Shown one piece after another: positions 42,717 through 52,088 of a stretch of DNA of 64,000 bases. Source of the stretch: Alphaproteobacteria bacterium (GTDB taxonomy: Bacteria > Pseudomonadota > Alphaproteobacteria > Rhodobacterales > Rhodobacteraceae); assembly GCA_030424865.1 (NCBI GenBank), contig JAUHVR010000003.1, forward strand, positions 265,819 through 329,818, read 5' to 3'. A model generated the notes under the pieces. That model saw only the letters and a program-made list of their open reading frames with translations, was not told where the DNA came from and did not search any database. The translations under genes and the position numbers were made by a program. How positions within the stretch are numbered: position 1 is the first letter of the stretch; every line of letters begins with the position of its first letter.

Positions 42717-43487
42717 TTATTTCCCCTGCCAGACAGGTTTGCGTTTTTCCGCAAAGGCGCGGGGGCCTTCGATGTAATCCTCGCTCGATTTCATCACCTG
42801 AACCGGCCAGTACTCTGTCCGGCAGGCAACCCCGACATCCGGCGTCGACAGCCCCTGAAGCGCGACGTGTTTCGTCGCCTGAAGCGCCAGCGGACCGCAG
42901 GCCAGAACCTGATCGGCCCATACCCGCGCGCGCTCCAACGCGCCATGGGCAGGCGCGATATCCGTCACGAAACCCAGCTCTTGGCCTTCGCGCGCGGACA
43001 CCCTGCGGCCCGTCAGCAAGATCCCCATCGCCCGCTGGCGGCCAATCGTGCGGATCAGCCGGTGCACACCGCCCGCAAGCGCTGTCATGCCGAATGTCGG
43101 CTCGGGCAAGGCAAATTGCGCTGTCTCATCCGCGATCACGATATCGCAGTTCAGAACCGCCTCGAACCCGCCGCCCATGGCAATCCCGTTGACCGCCGCG
43201 ATGATGGGCTTGTCGAGATCGAACCGATAGCACAGGCCCGCAAAACCGCTGCGTGTGCCGCCGACCTGTCCGCCTTCGGCCTGGAACTTCAGATCATTGC
43301 CGGCACAGAAGAAGTCCGGTCCCCCGGTCAGGATCGCCACGTGCTGCTTCGGGTCCGCCGCGAAATCATCCCAGACCTCCTGCAGCGCCTCATTGGCGTG
43401 GTAGTGCAGCGCATTGCGGCGCTCGGGCCGTGTCAGCGTGACAATGGTCAGCGCGCCTTCACGCTCCACCCGGCAATACTCAGTCAT
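42717..43487 (-). CDS. Enoyl-CoA hydratase/isomerase family protein (256 aa)
   Basis: A crotonase: LTRPERRNALHYHANEALQE, the oxyanion region GGPDFFCAGNDLKFQAEGGQ, NGIAMGGGFEAVLNCDIVIA and FALPEPTFGMTALAGGVHRL. Glu in ALPEPTFG is in the place of a catalytic Glu, consistent with hydratase activity. The start MTEYCRVE overlaps the CoA-ligase stop by 8 bp. It is the last gene of the leftward four-gene operon from operator d and ends just before an intrinsic terminator. Confidence 0.9.
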   Translation of the reverse strand: MTEYCRVEREGALTIVTLTRPERRNALHYHANEALQEVWDDFAADPKQHVAILTGGPDFFCAGNDLKFQAEGGQVGGTRSGFAGLCYRFDLDKPIIAAVNGIAMGGGFEAVLNCDIVIADETAQFALPEPTFGMTALAGGVHRLIRTIGRQRAMGILLTGRRVSAREGQELGFVTDIAPAHGALERARVWADQVLACGPLALQATKHVALQGLSTPDVGVACRTEYWPVQVMKSSEDYIEGPRAFAEKRKPVWQGK

Positions 43488-45603
43488 CCTTGGTCCCCCC
43501 ATTGTCTTTCAGAACGATCACGCAATCCGCCGCCAAAGCACCCTGCCCCTTGACCCCAACCAACAGCGGATTGATGTCGATTGATTGCACAGACGCGCTG
43601 GCGCTGGCAGCAAAGCGTGACAGGGCAGACACCGCCTGTGCAACAGCCGTCCGGTCCAGAGCCTCGCGGCCCCGGAAGGGCGCGAAAAAGGCCGCGCCCT
43701 TCAGCGCGTCGATCATGGTCTCAGCCTCGGCCGCGCTGACGGGCGCCTTGCGAAAGACCGCGTCCTTGTAGATCTCGGCCTGCACGCCGCCAAAGCCCAG
43801 CATCACCATCGGGCCAAGGGCCGCGTCATTTTCAATGCCAAGGATCAGTTCCGCCGAGGCGCTTATCTGTTCCTCGACCAACAATCTCGCCCCCACCAGA
43901 TCCGGCAGCGCTGCATGCACGGCGCTCAGAATGCCCTCGCAGGCGCCGCGCACGGCCTCCGGCGATCCAAGGCCCAGCCTGACCCCGCCGATATCACTTT
44001 TGTGCAGGATGTCCTCATGCACGATCTTGGCCACCACCGGAAACCGCCAGCCTTCGCACAGCCGCGCCATCTGTCCGGGCGTGTCGCCAACCGCGCCCCG
44101 GGGCACGTCGATGCCAAGTTCTTGCAGAAGCCGTTTGCCTGCACTTTCAGAGGCAGCCGCCTGGGCAAGGGCGCTGCGCTGTATCGCGGGTTCCGGAGGT
44201 GGCTGGGACAGAACCGGCGTCGCCCTGAGCCCCCGGCCCAGAGCCACAACCGCCCTGGCACAGTCTTCGAAAACGCGAAATCCCGCCTCTTCGTAACGCC
44301 GGACCAAGGCCCCGCTGCCCAACATGCAGAGCACAAACAGCTTGTCCGGGTGGCGCCGGGCAAAAGTCGAGAGCGTTGCAAAAATCTGCTCGCGCAGCGC
44401 CGCATCATCCGCCGTGATGGTCAGGTAAATGACAAAACTGCCGATTTCCGTGTGCCGGGCCACGGCCTCAAGCACACCGGGCAGAATGGACGGATCGTTC
44501 AGCGCCTGAGCCGTGAAATCGACCGGGTTACCGGGGGCGGCAAAAGAGGCAAGCGCCTTGATCTCATCTTGGGCGGCCTGCGGCAGGACGGGAATGGACA
44601 GCTTGCTGTCCTCGGCGCTGTCCGACATCTGCACACCGCCCGCGCCCGAGACGGTGAACAAGGCCGCGTCGCGGTTTTGCGGCAGGGCGCGTCCGCTCAG
44701 CATATAGGCCAGATCTGCCATCTCTTCGGCAGAATAGACCCGGCGCACGCCGAACTGATCGAACAGCCCCTGATACATCTCATCCGACCCAGCCATAGCA
44801 GCGGTGTGGGTCGAGGCCGCCGCGACACCCCGCTGACTGCGTCCGGATTTCATGAAAATGACCGGCTTTCCTGCCGCCCGCGCAGCCACAAGACCGCGCG
44901 CCAGCGCCGCGCCGTCCCTGACCCCTTCGGTATAGGCCAGGATCGTGTCCACGGTGTCCTGCCCAGCCGCCCATTCCAGCGCCTCGCCCAATTCCACGTC
45001 CGCCTCGTTGCCGGTGGTGATCCATGTGCCGACACCCACCCCGCGCGCCTTGACCACCTCCATCAGGTGCGATCCGAACCCGCCGCTCTGGCTGATCAGA
45101 GCGGCGCGCCCCTCTTTGGAAATCCCACGGTCAAAGAATGACGAAAACGTCAGAAACGCGCCAGACGGAGCGTTGAAGAGACCCAGACAGTTGGGCCCGA
45201 TAATGCGCAAGCCGGTTTTGTGGGCGATCTGTTCAAGCGCCGCCTGCCGCGCCGCGCCGTCGGGGCCGCTTTCGGCAAAATCGGCGGAAAAGATGACACA
45301 GCCCCCCGCCCCGGCCTGGGCACAGGCCCGCACTGCCTCGATCGCGGCCTTTGCGGGAACCGCGACCACCACGGCATCCACGGGCTGGGGCACATCGGCG
45401 ATAGAGCCATAGCAGCGCAGGCCTTGCACCTCGTCCCGCTTGGGGTTGATCGGATAGACCGGCCCTGCAAACCCGGCTTCTTTCAGATACCGCACGGGTC
45501 GCCCGCCAATCCGCGCCGGATCCGCAGAGGCCCCGATCACGGCAACCGAGCGCGGACGAAAGAGCCGTTCCAGATTGGCGGCGCGCGGGTCTGTGTCAGT
45601 CAT
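43480..45603 (-). CDS. NDP-forming acyl-CoA synthetase (acetyl-CoA synthetase, ADP-forming type), 707 aa
   Basis: All parts are in one chain: CoA-binding domain (residues about 1-135, FRPRSVAVIGASADPARIGG), succinyl-CoA-ligase-like domain (about 145-460, ISQSGGFGSHLMEVVKARGV; THTAAMAGSD holds the expected phospho-His) and ATP-grasp domain (about 480-707, FPVVAKIVHEDILHKSDIGG, VRLGL). It interconverts acyl-CoA and acid with NDP/NTP, so it could either recover energy from a CoA product or activate a second acid. The start MTDTDPRAANLERLF lies within an 8-bp overlap with the upstream hydratase. A longer open frame upstream is antisense-like and rejected. Confidence 0.9.
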   Translation of the reverse strand: MTDTDPRAANLERLFRPRSVAVIGASADPARIGGRPVRYLKEAGFAGPVYPINPKRDEVQGLRCYGSIADVPQPVDAVVVAVPAKAAIEAVRACAQAGAGGCVIFSADFAESGPDGAARQAALEQIAHKTGLRIIGPNCLGLFNAPSGAFLTFSSFFDRGISKEGRAALISQSGGFGSHLMEVVKARGVGVGTWITTGNEADVELGEALEWAAGQDTVDTILAYTEGVRDGAALARGLVAARAAGKPVIFMKSGRSQRGVAAASTHTAAMAGSDEMYQGLFDQFGVRRVYSAEEMADLAYMLSGRALPQNRDAALFTVSGAGGVQMSDSAEDSKLSIPVLPQAAQDEIKALASFAAPGNPVDFTAQALNDPSILPGVLEAVARHTEIGSFVIYLTITADDAALREQIFATLSTFARRHPDKLFVLCMLGSGALVRRYEEAGFRVFEDCARAVVALGRGLRATPVLSQPPPEPAIQRSALAQAAASESAGKRLLQELGIDVPRGAVGDTPGQMARLCEGWRFPVVAKIVHEDILHKSDIGGVRLGLGSPEAVRGACEGILSAVHAALPDLVGARLLVEEQISASAELILGIENDAALGPMVMLGFGGVQAEIYKDAVFRKAPVSAAEAETMIDALKGAAFFAPFRGREALDRTAVAQAVSALSRFAASASASVQSIDINPLLVGVKGQGALAADCVIVLKDNGGTKDD

Positions 45604-46417
45604 GGTCCGGCGCACCTGCCCCGTTGAGGCTGCGGAAATCCGCTTTGCGTTTTTCGCGGAATGCGGCCAGACCTTCGGCCACCTCGGGGCCTTGCTTGGC
45701 AACCTGCTGAAACTGGTCCTCCAGATCGATCTGTTCTTCGAACGAATTGTGCTGGCTTGCCCAATAAAGCCGTCGGATCCCCGTTTGCGCCTGCAACGGT
45801 CCGTCCGCGATACGGCGCGCAATCTCCGTGGTCTCGGCTGCCAAGGCCTCATCCTCGGTCAGTCGGTTGATCATGCCCCACTCAAATGCGGTTTCCGCCG
45901 GAAGCCGTTCGCCCAAAAGCGTCAGCTCGCGGGCGCGCGCCATTCCGATCAGGCGCGGTAGCATCCAGCTCGAGCCGCAATCGGGCACCAGGCCAACATT
46001 GCGGAACGCCTGCAGGAAGTAGGCCGATTTCGACGCCAGAATGATGTCCCCCATCAACGCCAGGCTCATCCCCGCCCCCGCCGCCACCCCATTGACCGAG
46101 GTCACCAGCGGCGCAGGAAAATCGCGTAGCTGCCGGAACAGCGGGTGATACAACTGCTGAAGAAGCGAGGAGGAGATGCGCGCTTTGAGCTCTGGCGTGT
46201 TCATCATCTTGAGATTGCCGCCCGAACTGAACGCCCGCCCGCGCCCAGTGATTACCAGACAGCGAACCGGAGCCGACAGCGACCTCAGCGCGGTCAGCCG
46301 CCGCGCCAGCGCGTCAATCATGGACGGTGACAAGGAATTCAACGACTCCGGATCGTTCAGAACAAGCGTGACAATCCCGGTGTCCGCAATCTCGCAGTCC
46401 AGCAATGCGTCTGTCAT
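45596..46417 (-). CDS. Enoyl-CoA hydratase/isomerase family protein, PaaG/FadB-like (273 aa)
   Basis: A crotonase: LNDPESLNSLSPSMIDALAR, GRGRAFSSGGNLKMMNTPEL, NGVAAGAGMSLALMGDIILA and FLQAFRNVGLVPDCGSSWML. The Asp in VPDCGSSW and lack of the first catalytic Glu are typical of PaaG-type delta3,delta2-isomerases. It probably shifts a double bond in an unsaturated acyl-CoA. It lies 3 bp after the beta-hydroxyacid dehydrogenase stop. Confidence 0.9.
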   Translation of the reverse strand: MTDALLDCEIADTGIVTLVLNDPESLNSLSPSMIDALARRLTALRSLSAPVRCLVITGRGRAFSSGGNLKMMNTPELKARISSSLLQQLYHPLFRQLRDFPAPLVTSVNGVAAGAGMSLALMGDIILASKSAYFLQAFRNVGLVPDCGSSWMLPRLIGMARARELTLLGERLPAETAFEWGMINRLTEDEALAAETTEIARRIADGPLQAQTGIRRLYWASQHNSFEEQIDLEDQFQQVAKQGPEVAEGLAAFREKRKADFRSLNGAGAPDHD

Positions 46418-46420
46418 GAC

Positions 46421-47323
46421 CTAGCCTTCACCCGACAAAGCGTTTTGGGGCTCTCCCATGCGCTGGAACATATCCAGCAGCGCAACAATGTCCTTGTCCC
46501 GATACCCAAGGGCCATCGCCATTTGGTACATCTCGCGCACCAGCGAGGCGACGGGCATCGGCTGCCCCAGAGACCGGGCCACATCCACCGCGAGCGCCAC
46601 ATCCTTTTCGCCAAGGAACATCTTGAAGCCTGGATCGAAATCCTGCCGCAACGCCTTGGGGAACCGCTTGGTGAAATGGTGCGACCGCCCGCCGCTTTGC
46701 GACAGCACATCATACAGCCGGTCCGGATCCACCCCGGCGCGCGTGCCCATGGCAAAGGCCTCGGCCGCCACAAGCACATTTCCCATGGTCATCACGTTGT
46801 TGACCAGCTTGACCACCTTGGCCGTCCCGACGTCACCGGTGAAATGCCGCGAGCCACCCAGAACATCCAGAACCGGAGCCGCGCGTGCGATATCTGCCTC
46901 GGCACCCCCAACCAGCAAAACCAGAGTCCCTGCCAGAGCCTCGGCCGGCCCGCCGCTCACCGGAACATCCAGCGGAACCAATCCCTTGTCCCGGCACGCC
47001 AGCGCCAGATCTGTCATGGTTTCGGGATCAATCGAACTCATTTCCAGCAGGACGGCCCCCGGGCACCCGCCCGCATGGGCCAGAACCCCGTTTTCGCCAT
47101 AAAACGCGGTGCGCACGATCTCGGAATTTGGCAGGCTGCTGACGATGACCTGCGCTCCGGTCAGGGCCTGCGCCATGTCATCCGTCGTCGGCACGCCCTG
47201 CGCCTCGATCTTTGCCCGGCTCTGGGCACTGACATCATAGCCAGTCACCGCAAACCCGGCGGTCTTCAGCGCAAGCGCCATGTTCCCGCCCATGAGGCCG
47301 ATTCCGATGATAGTCACCTTCAA
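46421..47323 (-). CDS. NAD(P)-dependent beta-hydroxyacid dehydrogenase, 3-hydroxyisobutyrate dehydrogenase-like (300 aa)
   Basis: The N-terminal Rossmann motif GIGLMGGNMA (residues 7-16), substrate motif DVPVSGGPAEALAGTL (119-134) and catalytic Lys172 (GTAKVVKLVNN) define the family of 3-hydroxyisobutyrate, tartronate-semialdehyde and related dehydrogenases. It would oxidise a beta-hydroxy acid to the semialdehyde, which the nearby ALDH (48402-49868) could oxidise further. It is first of the leftward four-gene operon and divergent from the GntR gene, with operator d between. Confidence 0.9.
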   Translation of the reverse strand: MKVTIIGIGLMGGNMALALKTAGFAVTGYDVSAQSRAKIEAQGVPTTDDMAQALTGAQVIVSSLPNSEIVRTAFYGENGVLAHAGGCPGAVLLEMSSIDPETMTDLALACRDKGLVPLDVPVSGGPAEALAGTLVLLVGGAEADIARAAPVLDVLGGSRHFTGDVGTAKVVKLVNNVMTMGNVLVAAEAFAMGTRAGVDPDRLYDVLSQSGGRSHHFTKRFPKALRQDFDPGFKMFLGEKDVALAVDVARSLGQPMPVASLVREMYQMAMALGYRDKDIVALLDMFQRMGEPQNALSGEG

Positions 47324-47485
47324 GTGTTTCGCCCTCTTTCAGCTGCCGCGCGGACAGGAGTACCGGCCTGGTCCCCTCGTGCCCCTCTCTTCCCAGAGCC
47401 AGCGCAGCCTGAGAGATTTGACAGCGAGGAACAAAATGGAAGCCCGCGTTTTTTACATGGGCGCAGGCTATTTTTCCGCCCCACA

Positions 47486-47497
47486 ATTGTCAACAGT
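47486..47497. promoter_or_regulatory. Island operator d (between the hydroxyacid dehydrogenase and GntR genes)
   Basis: ATTGTCAACAGT, one base different from the island consensus. It is extended to GTCAACAGTTAAC, near-palindromic as in operators a and e. It lies 158-163 bp from both divergent starts, implying long leaders or promoters near the centre. The rest of this roughly 330-bp gap holds no other feature that could be recognised. Confidence 0.65.
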
Positions 47498-47654
47498 TAA
47501 CCTTTCATCATATCTGCTGTGTTTGAAGACGTAAGGTCACCCAGGCCAGCACACCCCGACTTTCGTGCCACCGCCGTTCGGTTTTTAGTGTAGACAGTTT
47601 GCAAAGTTGCGCATAACCCTTAATCTCAGACGTCCGCAACGCAAGGATCAGGAA

Positions 47655-48362
47655 ATGGCACCGACCTCCAAGGTCTCCTCCGAAAAAATCGTCGCTAAAT
47701 CCCTGGTCGATGTGGTGACGGAACGATTGGAAGACGCGATTGTTGCCGGGGATCTTGTGCCCGGAGAACGCATTCTGGAGCAGGTTCTGGCCAATGAGAT
47801 GGGTATCAGCCGCGGCCCGCTGCGCGAGGCGATCCGCCGGCTTGAAGGCCGGCGCCTTCTGGAACGCAAACCCAATATCGGTGTGCGCGTGGCCGAATTG
47901 TCGCCCGAGCGACTGAACGAGTTGTTAACTGTCCGAGAAGCGCTAGAGGGCATGGCCTGCCGGATCGCGGCGACCAAGATGACAGACGCTGAAATCCAGG
48001 ACCTGGAAAAACTCCTCAACGCCCATGCACGGGATGTGTCCTCGAGCAGCGGATATTACCAGCAAAGCGGTGACTTCGACTTTCACTTTCGCATTGCGCA
48101 ATCGACGGGCAATGAGTTTCTCATCTCGATGGTCACCGGCGATCTCTACGATTTGTTGCGGGTCTATCGCTATAAATCTTCAACCATGGGCGGCCGCGCA
48201 GAAGAGGCACTGAACGAGCACAAAAAGATCGTTGCCGCGCTGGCGGCGCATGACCCGGATGCGGCCGAGGCGGCCATGCGCGAACACATCAGCAACGCGC
48301 GCATTCATGCAAAACGCGCCTTCGAAGAGGCTGCAGCCGCAGACAAGGCAGACGCATCCTAG
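47655..48362 (+). CDS. GntR-family regulator with FCD domain; predicted regulator of the island (235 aa)
   Basis: The winged HTH lies at about residues 15-78 (DVVTERLEDAIVAGDLVPGE, NEMGISRGPLREAIRRLEGR, RLLERKPNIGVRVAELS), followed by an FCD ligand domain (LLTVREALEGMACRIAATKM, DFDFHFRIAQSTGNEFLISM, HKKIVAALAAHDPDAAEAAM, REH). Asp/His residues in these helices form the usual metal/ligand site. The start MAPTSKVSS follows AGGA; the frame opens 16 codons earlier at TTG. It lies within the island and has its own operator d. It is the only regulator gene here, so it is the best candidate to bind all six ACTGTCAACAGT sites. Confidence 0.88.
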   Translation: MAPTSKVSSEKIVAKSLVDVVTERLEDAIVAGDLVPGERILEQVLANEMGISRGPLREAIRRLEGRRLLERKPNIGVRVAELSPERLNELLTVREALEGMACRIAATKMTDAEIQDLEKLLNAHARDVSSSSGYYQQSGDFDFHFRIAQSTGNEFLISMVTGDLYDLLRVYRYKSSTMGGRAEEALNEHKKIVAALAAHDPDAAEAAMREHISNARIHAKRAFEEAAAADKADAS

Positions 48363-48401
48363 AAGCTGGAAGCGTCCTTCTGTGCTGTCTTTGCCTAAAC
48401 C

Positions 48402-49868
48402 TTATCGGGCAAAAGGGTCTTTTGTGGTGCCAGACCAGTCAATCATGACGTTCTTGGTCTGCGTAAATTCCCAAAGCCCTTGCTCGCCGCGCTCGCGGCC
48501 GTAACCGCTTTCCTTCATCCCGCCGAACGGGGCCTGCGCGGCGACCACGCGATAGGTGTTCACCCAGACGACCCCGCTTTTGAGTTGTGGCACCAGACGC
48601 ATGGACCGGTTCAGATCGGCGGTCCAGATGCCCGAGGCCAGCCCAAATGGTGTGTCGTTCGCGATGGCCACCGCCTCTTCCTCGGTCTCGAAAGGAATGA
48701 TCGACAGGACGGGACCAAAAATCTCTTCGCGGGCAATCGGCATCTGGTTGGTCACCTCGTCAAAGATCGTTGGCTTGATAAACAACCCGCTGTCCAGCCC
48801 CGGCCCGGTGGCTCTCTCTCCACCGGCGACCAGTTTGGCCCCGGCGTCGCGGGCAGCCTGAATGGACGCCATGATCCGGTCGAATTGCGGCGCGTTCGCC
48901 ACCGTGCCCATGTCACTGCCCTCGTCCAGCGGATCGCCCAGCCTGATCTGCGCGGCCCGCTCTACAAGTCGCGTCACGACCTTTTCGTGAACCGCGCGCT
49001 GCACCAACAGCCGCGATCCCGCCACACAGGTCTGCCCGGTCGCCGCGAAGATCCCTGCAAGCGCTCCGGTCGTGGCGGCCTCCAGATCCGCATCGTCAAA
49101 AATGATGTTCGGCGACTTCCCCCCCAGTTCAAGCGACACAGGTTTGAGCAATTCACCAGCGCGGGCGGCAATTCTGGCCCCGATCCCGGGACTGCCGGTA
49201 AAGCTGATCTTGGACAGGCCCGGATGATCCACCATCGCCGCGCCGGTCTCTCCTGCCCCGGTCACCACATTCACCACCCCATCCGGAAGCCCTGCCTTTT
49301 GCATCAGCTTGCATAGCTCCAGCGTCGACACCGAAGCGTGCTCGGAGGGTTTGACAACCACGCAGTTGCCGGCCGCCAGCGCAGCGGGCAGTTTGTTGCA
49401 CAGCAAGGTGATCGGCGAGTTCCAAGCGGTGATCAGACCGACCACACCAAACGGCTCGCGCAGTGTGTAGTCAAACAGCGTCGTTTGATCCATGGGGATC
49501 GTCTGGCCATAAAGCTTGTCCGCATAGCCCGCGAAGAACCGGAACAATCGCGCGGCAAACTGCATCTGCCCACGCGTTTCGCGGATGATCTTGCCATTGT
49601 CGGTGGATTCGATCACCGCCAGATCATCGCCATTCTGCGACAAAACATCGGCAATCCGATGCATGATCCCGGCACGCGTCGCCCCGTTCAACGCGGCCCA
49701 TTTCGGCTGCGCCCGTTGGGCCGCGGCCACCGCATCGCCCACCTCATTCGGGGCTGCACTGCGCAACCGCGCCCAGGCGCGTCCCGAATAAGGGTTTACG
49801 GTCTCAAAAACCGGCCCATCCGCCGGGTCCGTGAACGCCCCATCGATAAATAACCCGTAGTCGCGCAT
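48402..49868 (-). CDS. Aldehyde dehydrogenase (488 aa)
   Basis: An ALDH with Asn150 (TAWNSP), Lys173 (VVVKPSE), FTGSPGIG, Glu247 (LELGGKSP) and Cys281 (TGQTCVAGSR), all intact. Full length and standard ends. It converges with the GntR gene (39-bp gap) and is divergent from the isocitrate-lyase-family gene, with operator e between them. It may oxidise the semialdehyde made by the hydroxyacid dehydrogenase. Confidence 0.92.
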   Translation of the reverse strand: MRDYGLFIDGAFTDPADGPVFETVNPYSGRAWARLRSAAPNEVGDAVAAAQRAQPKWAALNGATRAGIMHRIADVLSQNGDDLAVIESTDNGKIIRETRGQMQFAARLFRFFAGYADKLYGQTIPMDQTTLFDYTLREPFGVVGLITAWNSPITLLCNKLPAALAAGNCVVVKPSEHASVSTLELCKLMQKAGLPDGVVNVVTGAGETGAAMVDHPGLSKISFTGSPGIGARIAARAGELLKPVSLELGGKSPNIIFDDADLEAATTGALAGIFAATGQTCVAGSRLLVQRAVHEKVVTRLVERAAQIRLGDPLDEGSDMGTVANAPQFDRIMASIQAARDAGAKLVAGGERATGPGLDSGLFIKPTIFDEVTNQMPIAREEIFGPVLSIIPFETEEEAVAIANDTPFGLASGIWTADLNRSMRLVPQLKSGVVWVNTYRVVAAQAPFGGMKESGYGRERGEQGLWEFTQTKNVMIDWSGTTKDPFAR

Positions 49869-49916
49869 CGGCTTGTCATCCCTTTTCTTTTCTTTTCGCT
49901 ATTCAGCGGCACTATA

Positions 49917-49928
49917 ATTGTCAACAGT
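49917..49928. promoter_or_regulatory. Island operator e (between the ALDH and isocitrate-lyase-family genes)
   Basis: ATTGTCAACAGT overlaps the perfect 13-bp palindrome GTCAACAGTTGAC (49920-49932). It lies 49 bp from the ALDH start and 60 bp from the divergent GTG start at 49988. Confidence 0.7.
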
Positions 49929-49987
49929 TGACTGATGAACTTTTTTTTGAAATAACCTCTCTGCAACTCAAGTTTAAGGCGACGATT

Positions 49988-50911
49988 GTGCACGTGACAG
50001 ACACCCTTTCATCTGGCTCCAGGAACCTGACCAGCGGTGATACCGCTTCGGACAAACGCATCAAGTTGCGTGCACTGGCTGAAAAACGGAACGCAACGTT
50101 GCTTCCCGGTGCCGCAAATGCGCTTTCAGCACGCATTATCGAGGATATCGGCTTTGAAGCGGTTTACCTGACGGGTGCGGGCCTGACCAATACGCAGCTC
50201 GGCCTGCCCGATCTCGGCCTTTTGACGGCAAGCGAGGTCGAAGACGCCACCACCCGCATCAGCGACGTTTGCAGCCTGCCCTTAATCGCTGACATGGACA
50301 CCGGCTTTGGAAACGCCCTGAATGTCTATCACACCGTACAGCGGCTGGAACGTGCAGGCGCGTCGGCGCTGCAAATCGAAGATCAGGTTTTCCCCAAGAA
50401 ATGTGGCCACTTTTCGGGAAAAGCGGTGATCCCGTTGGACGAGATGTTGGGCAAACTCAAAGCCTGCCTCGATGCGCGCCGCGATGAGAATACCATGATC
50501 ATCGCTCGCACGGATGCCCGCGCGATTGAAGGCTTCGAAGCCGCCATGGAGCGCGCGTACAAGATGGCCGAAGTCGGGGTCGACATGCTGTTTGTCGAAG
50601 CACCAGTCAGCACAGAGGAACTGCGCGCCATCGGCAAGATGCCAACACCGCAGCTCATGAACTTCGTCTATGGCGGCAAAACCCCGATGATGCCGCCAGA
50701 AGAGTTGCGCGTGGCGGGGTTCTCTTTTGTCCTCTACGCCAATGCGGCGCTTCAGGCCTCGATCCAGGCCCAGCAGGAAGTTCTGCAATCCCTGTACCAA
50801 ACCGGGTCATTGGCAGAGGCCGCTGACAAGCTTGCCTCTTTCACCGAACGCCAAAGAGTGGTCGGCAAACCAGCGCTTGACGCACTGACCGCCAGGTACG
50901 AAGGATCCTGA
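49988..50911 (+). CDS. Isocitrate lyase/PEP mutase family protein, methylisocitrate- or dimethylmalate-lyase-like (307 aa)
   Basis: A TIM-barrel lyase with the metal-site Asp pair (LIADMDTGFGNALNVYHTVQ) and the signature EDQVFPKKCGHFSGK, where the Cys (about residue 139) is the catalytic acid/base of 2-methylisocitrate and dimethylmalate lyases. Also seen are IIARTDARAIEGFEAAMERA and DMLFVEAPVSTEELRAIG. The GTG start at 49988 is chosen because AAGG lies 8 nt upstream; an earlier TTG falls inside operator e. The enzyme would split a substituted malate into pyruvate plus an acid. The PrpF-family gene follows after 24 bp. Confidence 0.88.
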   Translation: MHVTDTLSSGSRNLTSGDTASDKRIKLRALAEKRNATLLPGAANALSARIIEDIGFEAVYLTGAGLTNTQLGLPDLGLLTASEVEDATTRISDVCSLPLIADMDTGFGNALNVYHTVQRLERAGASALQIEDQVFPKKCGHFSGKAVIPLDEMLGKLKACLDARRDENTMIIARTDARAIEGFEAAMERAYKMAEVGVDMLFVEAPVSTEELRAIGKMPTPQLMNFVYGGKTPMMPPEELRVAGFSFVLYANAALQASIQAQQEVLQSLYQTGSLAEAADKLASFTERQRVVGKPALDALTARYEGS

Positions 50912-50935
50912 AGAGATCACAACAGGGGGCATCCC

Positions 50936-52069
50936 ATGCCGCTTCACGCTATGCCGGCGCTCTTCATGCGGGGCGGCACCTCCAATGGGCTGGTCTTTGA
51001 TCAACGGGACCTGCCCGGCGATCGCGCCGACTGGGACAGAATCTTTCTGTCGGCCATGGGCTCCCCCGATCCGGCAATGCGGCAACTGGACGGGATGGGC
51101 GGCGGGCTCTCTTCACTGTCCAAGGTCTGTATCGTGGCGCCCCCAAGCCGCGATGACGCAGACCTCGACTACACCTTTGCCCAGATCGCGATCGACAAAC
51201 CTCATGTGGACTACGGCGGCAACTGCGGCAACATGGTTGCGGCCATGGGACCTGCGGCGCTGGAGCTCGGCCTCTGCCGGGCACAGGGCGACACTGTCAG
51301 CCTGCGTATCCACAACACAAACACCAGCCGCATCATAAAGGCCAGCTTTCCCATCGAAGACGGTCTGCTTGCCGCCGATGGGGCCTTTTCTCTCGACGGG
51401 GTCGCCGGCACCGCCGCCGCGATCCGGCTCGACTTTCTCGATCCGGGAGGGGCCAAAACCGGGCATCTGCTGCCAACCGAAAATCCGGTTGACCGGCTGC
51501 ACCTCGGTGACGGCGACGCAATCATGGCAAGCCTCGTTGACGGGGCAAACCCCTGTGTCTTTGTGCTGGCAGACGACCTGGGCAAAACCGGCCTCGAAGC
51601 GCCAGAGGCGCTGGCCAGTGACGCGCGCTTTATGGCCCGCATGGAAAGGATCCGTCAGGCGGCGGCCGTCCGCATGGGCCTGTGCCCTGACCTTGCAGCG
51701 GCGGCCCACTCTCAGGCTATCCCCAAGGTCGCCATGGTTGCCCCCCCCGGCGCGGTTGAATGCCTCGACGGGCGCGCCCTGCGGCCCGATGAGATGGATC
51801 TGAACATCAGGATGCTCTCTATGTCCCAACCGCACCGCGCCCTGCCGATGACGGGGGCCATCTGCACGGCGCTGGCCTGCCGGATCAAGGACAGCCTGCC
51901 CGCCACAGTGGCCGGACCGCTGCAAGACACCATTCGTCTTGGACATCCCTCCGGAACAGTCCCGGTAGATGCAGACGTGGCATTCCAAAACGGCATCTGG
52001 ACCGCCCGGCACGGCACGGTCTTTCGCACCGCGCGCAAACTGTTTTCGGGCTTCGTCCACTATCGCTGA
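50936..52069 (+). CDS. PrpF-family isomerase (aconitate / 3-methylitaconate isomerase-like), 377 aa
   Basis: Two diaminopimelate-epimerase-like halves with family motifs ALFMRGGTSNGLVFDQRDLP, GMGGGLSSLSKVCIVAPPSR (Lys63), VDYGGNCGNMVAAMGPAALE (Cys97) and TIRLGHPSGTVPVDADVAF. Lys63 and Cys97 correspond to the catalytic Lys/Cys of PrpF and 3-methylitaconate isomerase. The common RGGTSKG reads RGGTSNG, so Lys is replaced by Asn17. PrpF isomerises 2-methylaconitate; Mii moves a double bond in methylitaconate. Co-transcribed with the lyase, it probably supplies a precursor of the lyase substrate. A hydratase (aconitase-like) for the step between them is not in the window. Confidence 0.87.
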   Translation: MPLHAMPALFMRGGTSNGLVFDQRDLPGDRADWDRIFLSAMGSPDPAMRQLDGMGGGLSSLSKVCIVAPPSRDDADLDYTFAQIAIDKPHVDYGGNCGNMVAAMGPAALELGLCRAQGDTVSLRIHNTNTSRIIKASFPIEDGLLAADGAFSLDGVAGTAAAIRLDFLDPGGAKTGHLLPTENPVDRLHLGDGDAIMASLVDGANPCVFVLADDLGKTGLEAPEALASDARFMARMERIRQAAAVRMGLCPDLAAAAHSQAIPKVAMVAPPGAVECLDGRALRPDEMDLNIRMLSMSQPHRALPMTGAICTALACRIKDSLPATVAGPLQDTIRLGHPSGTVPVDADVAFQNGIWTARHGTVFRTARKLFSGFVHYR

Positions 52070-52088
52070 ACTTCTGGGATTCCATCAA

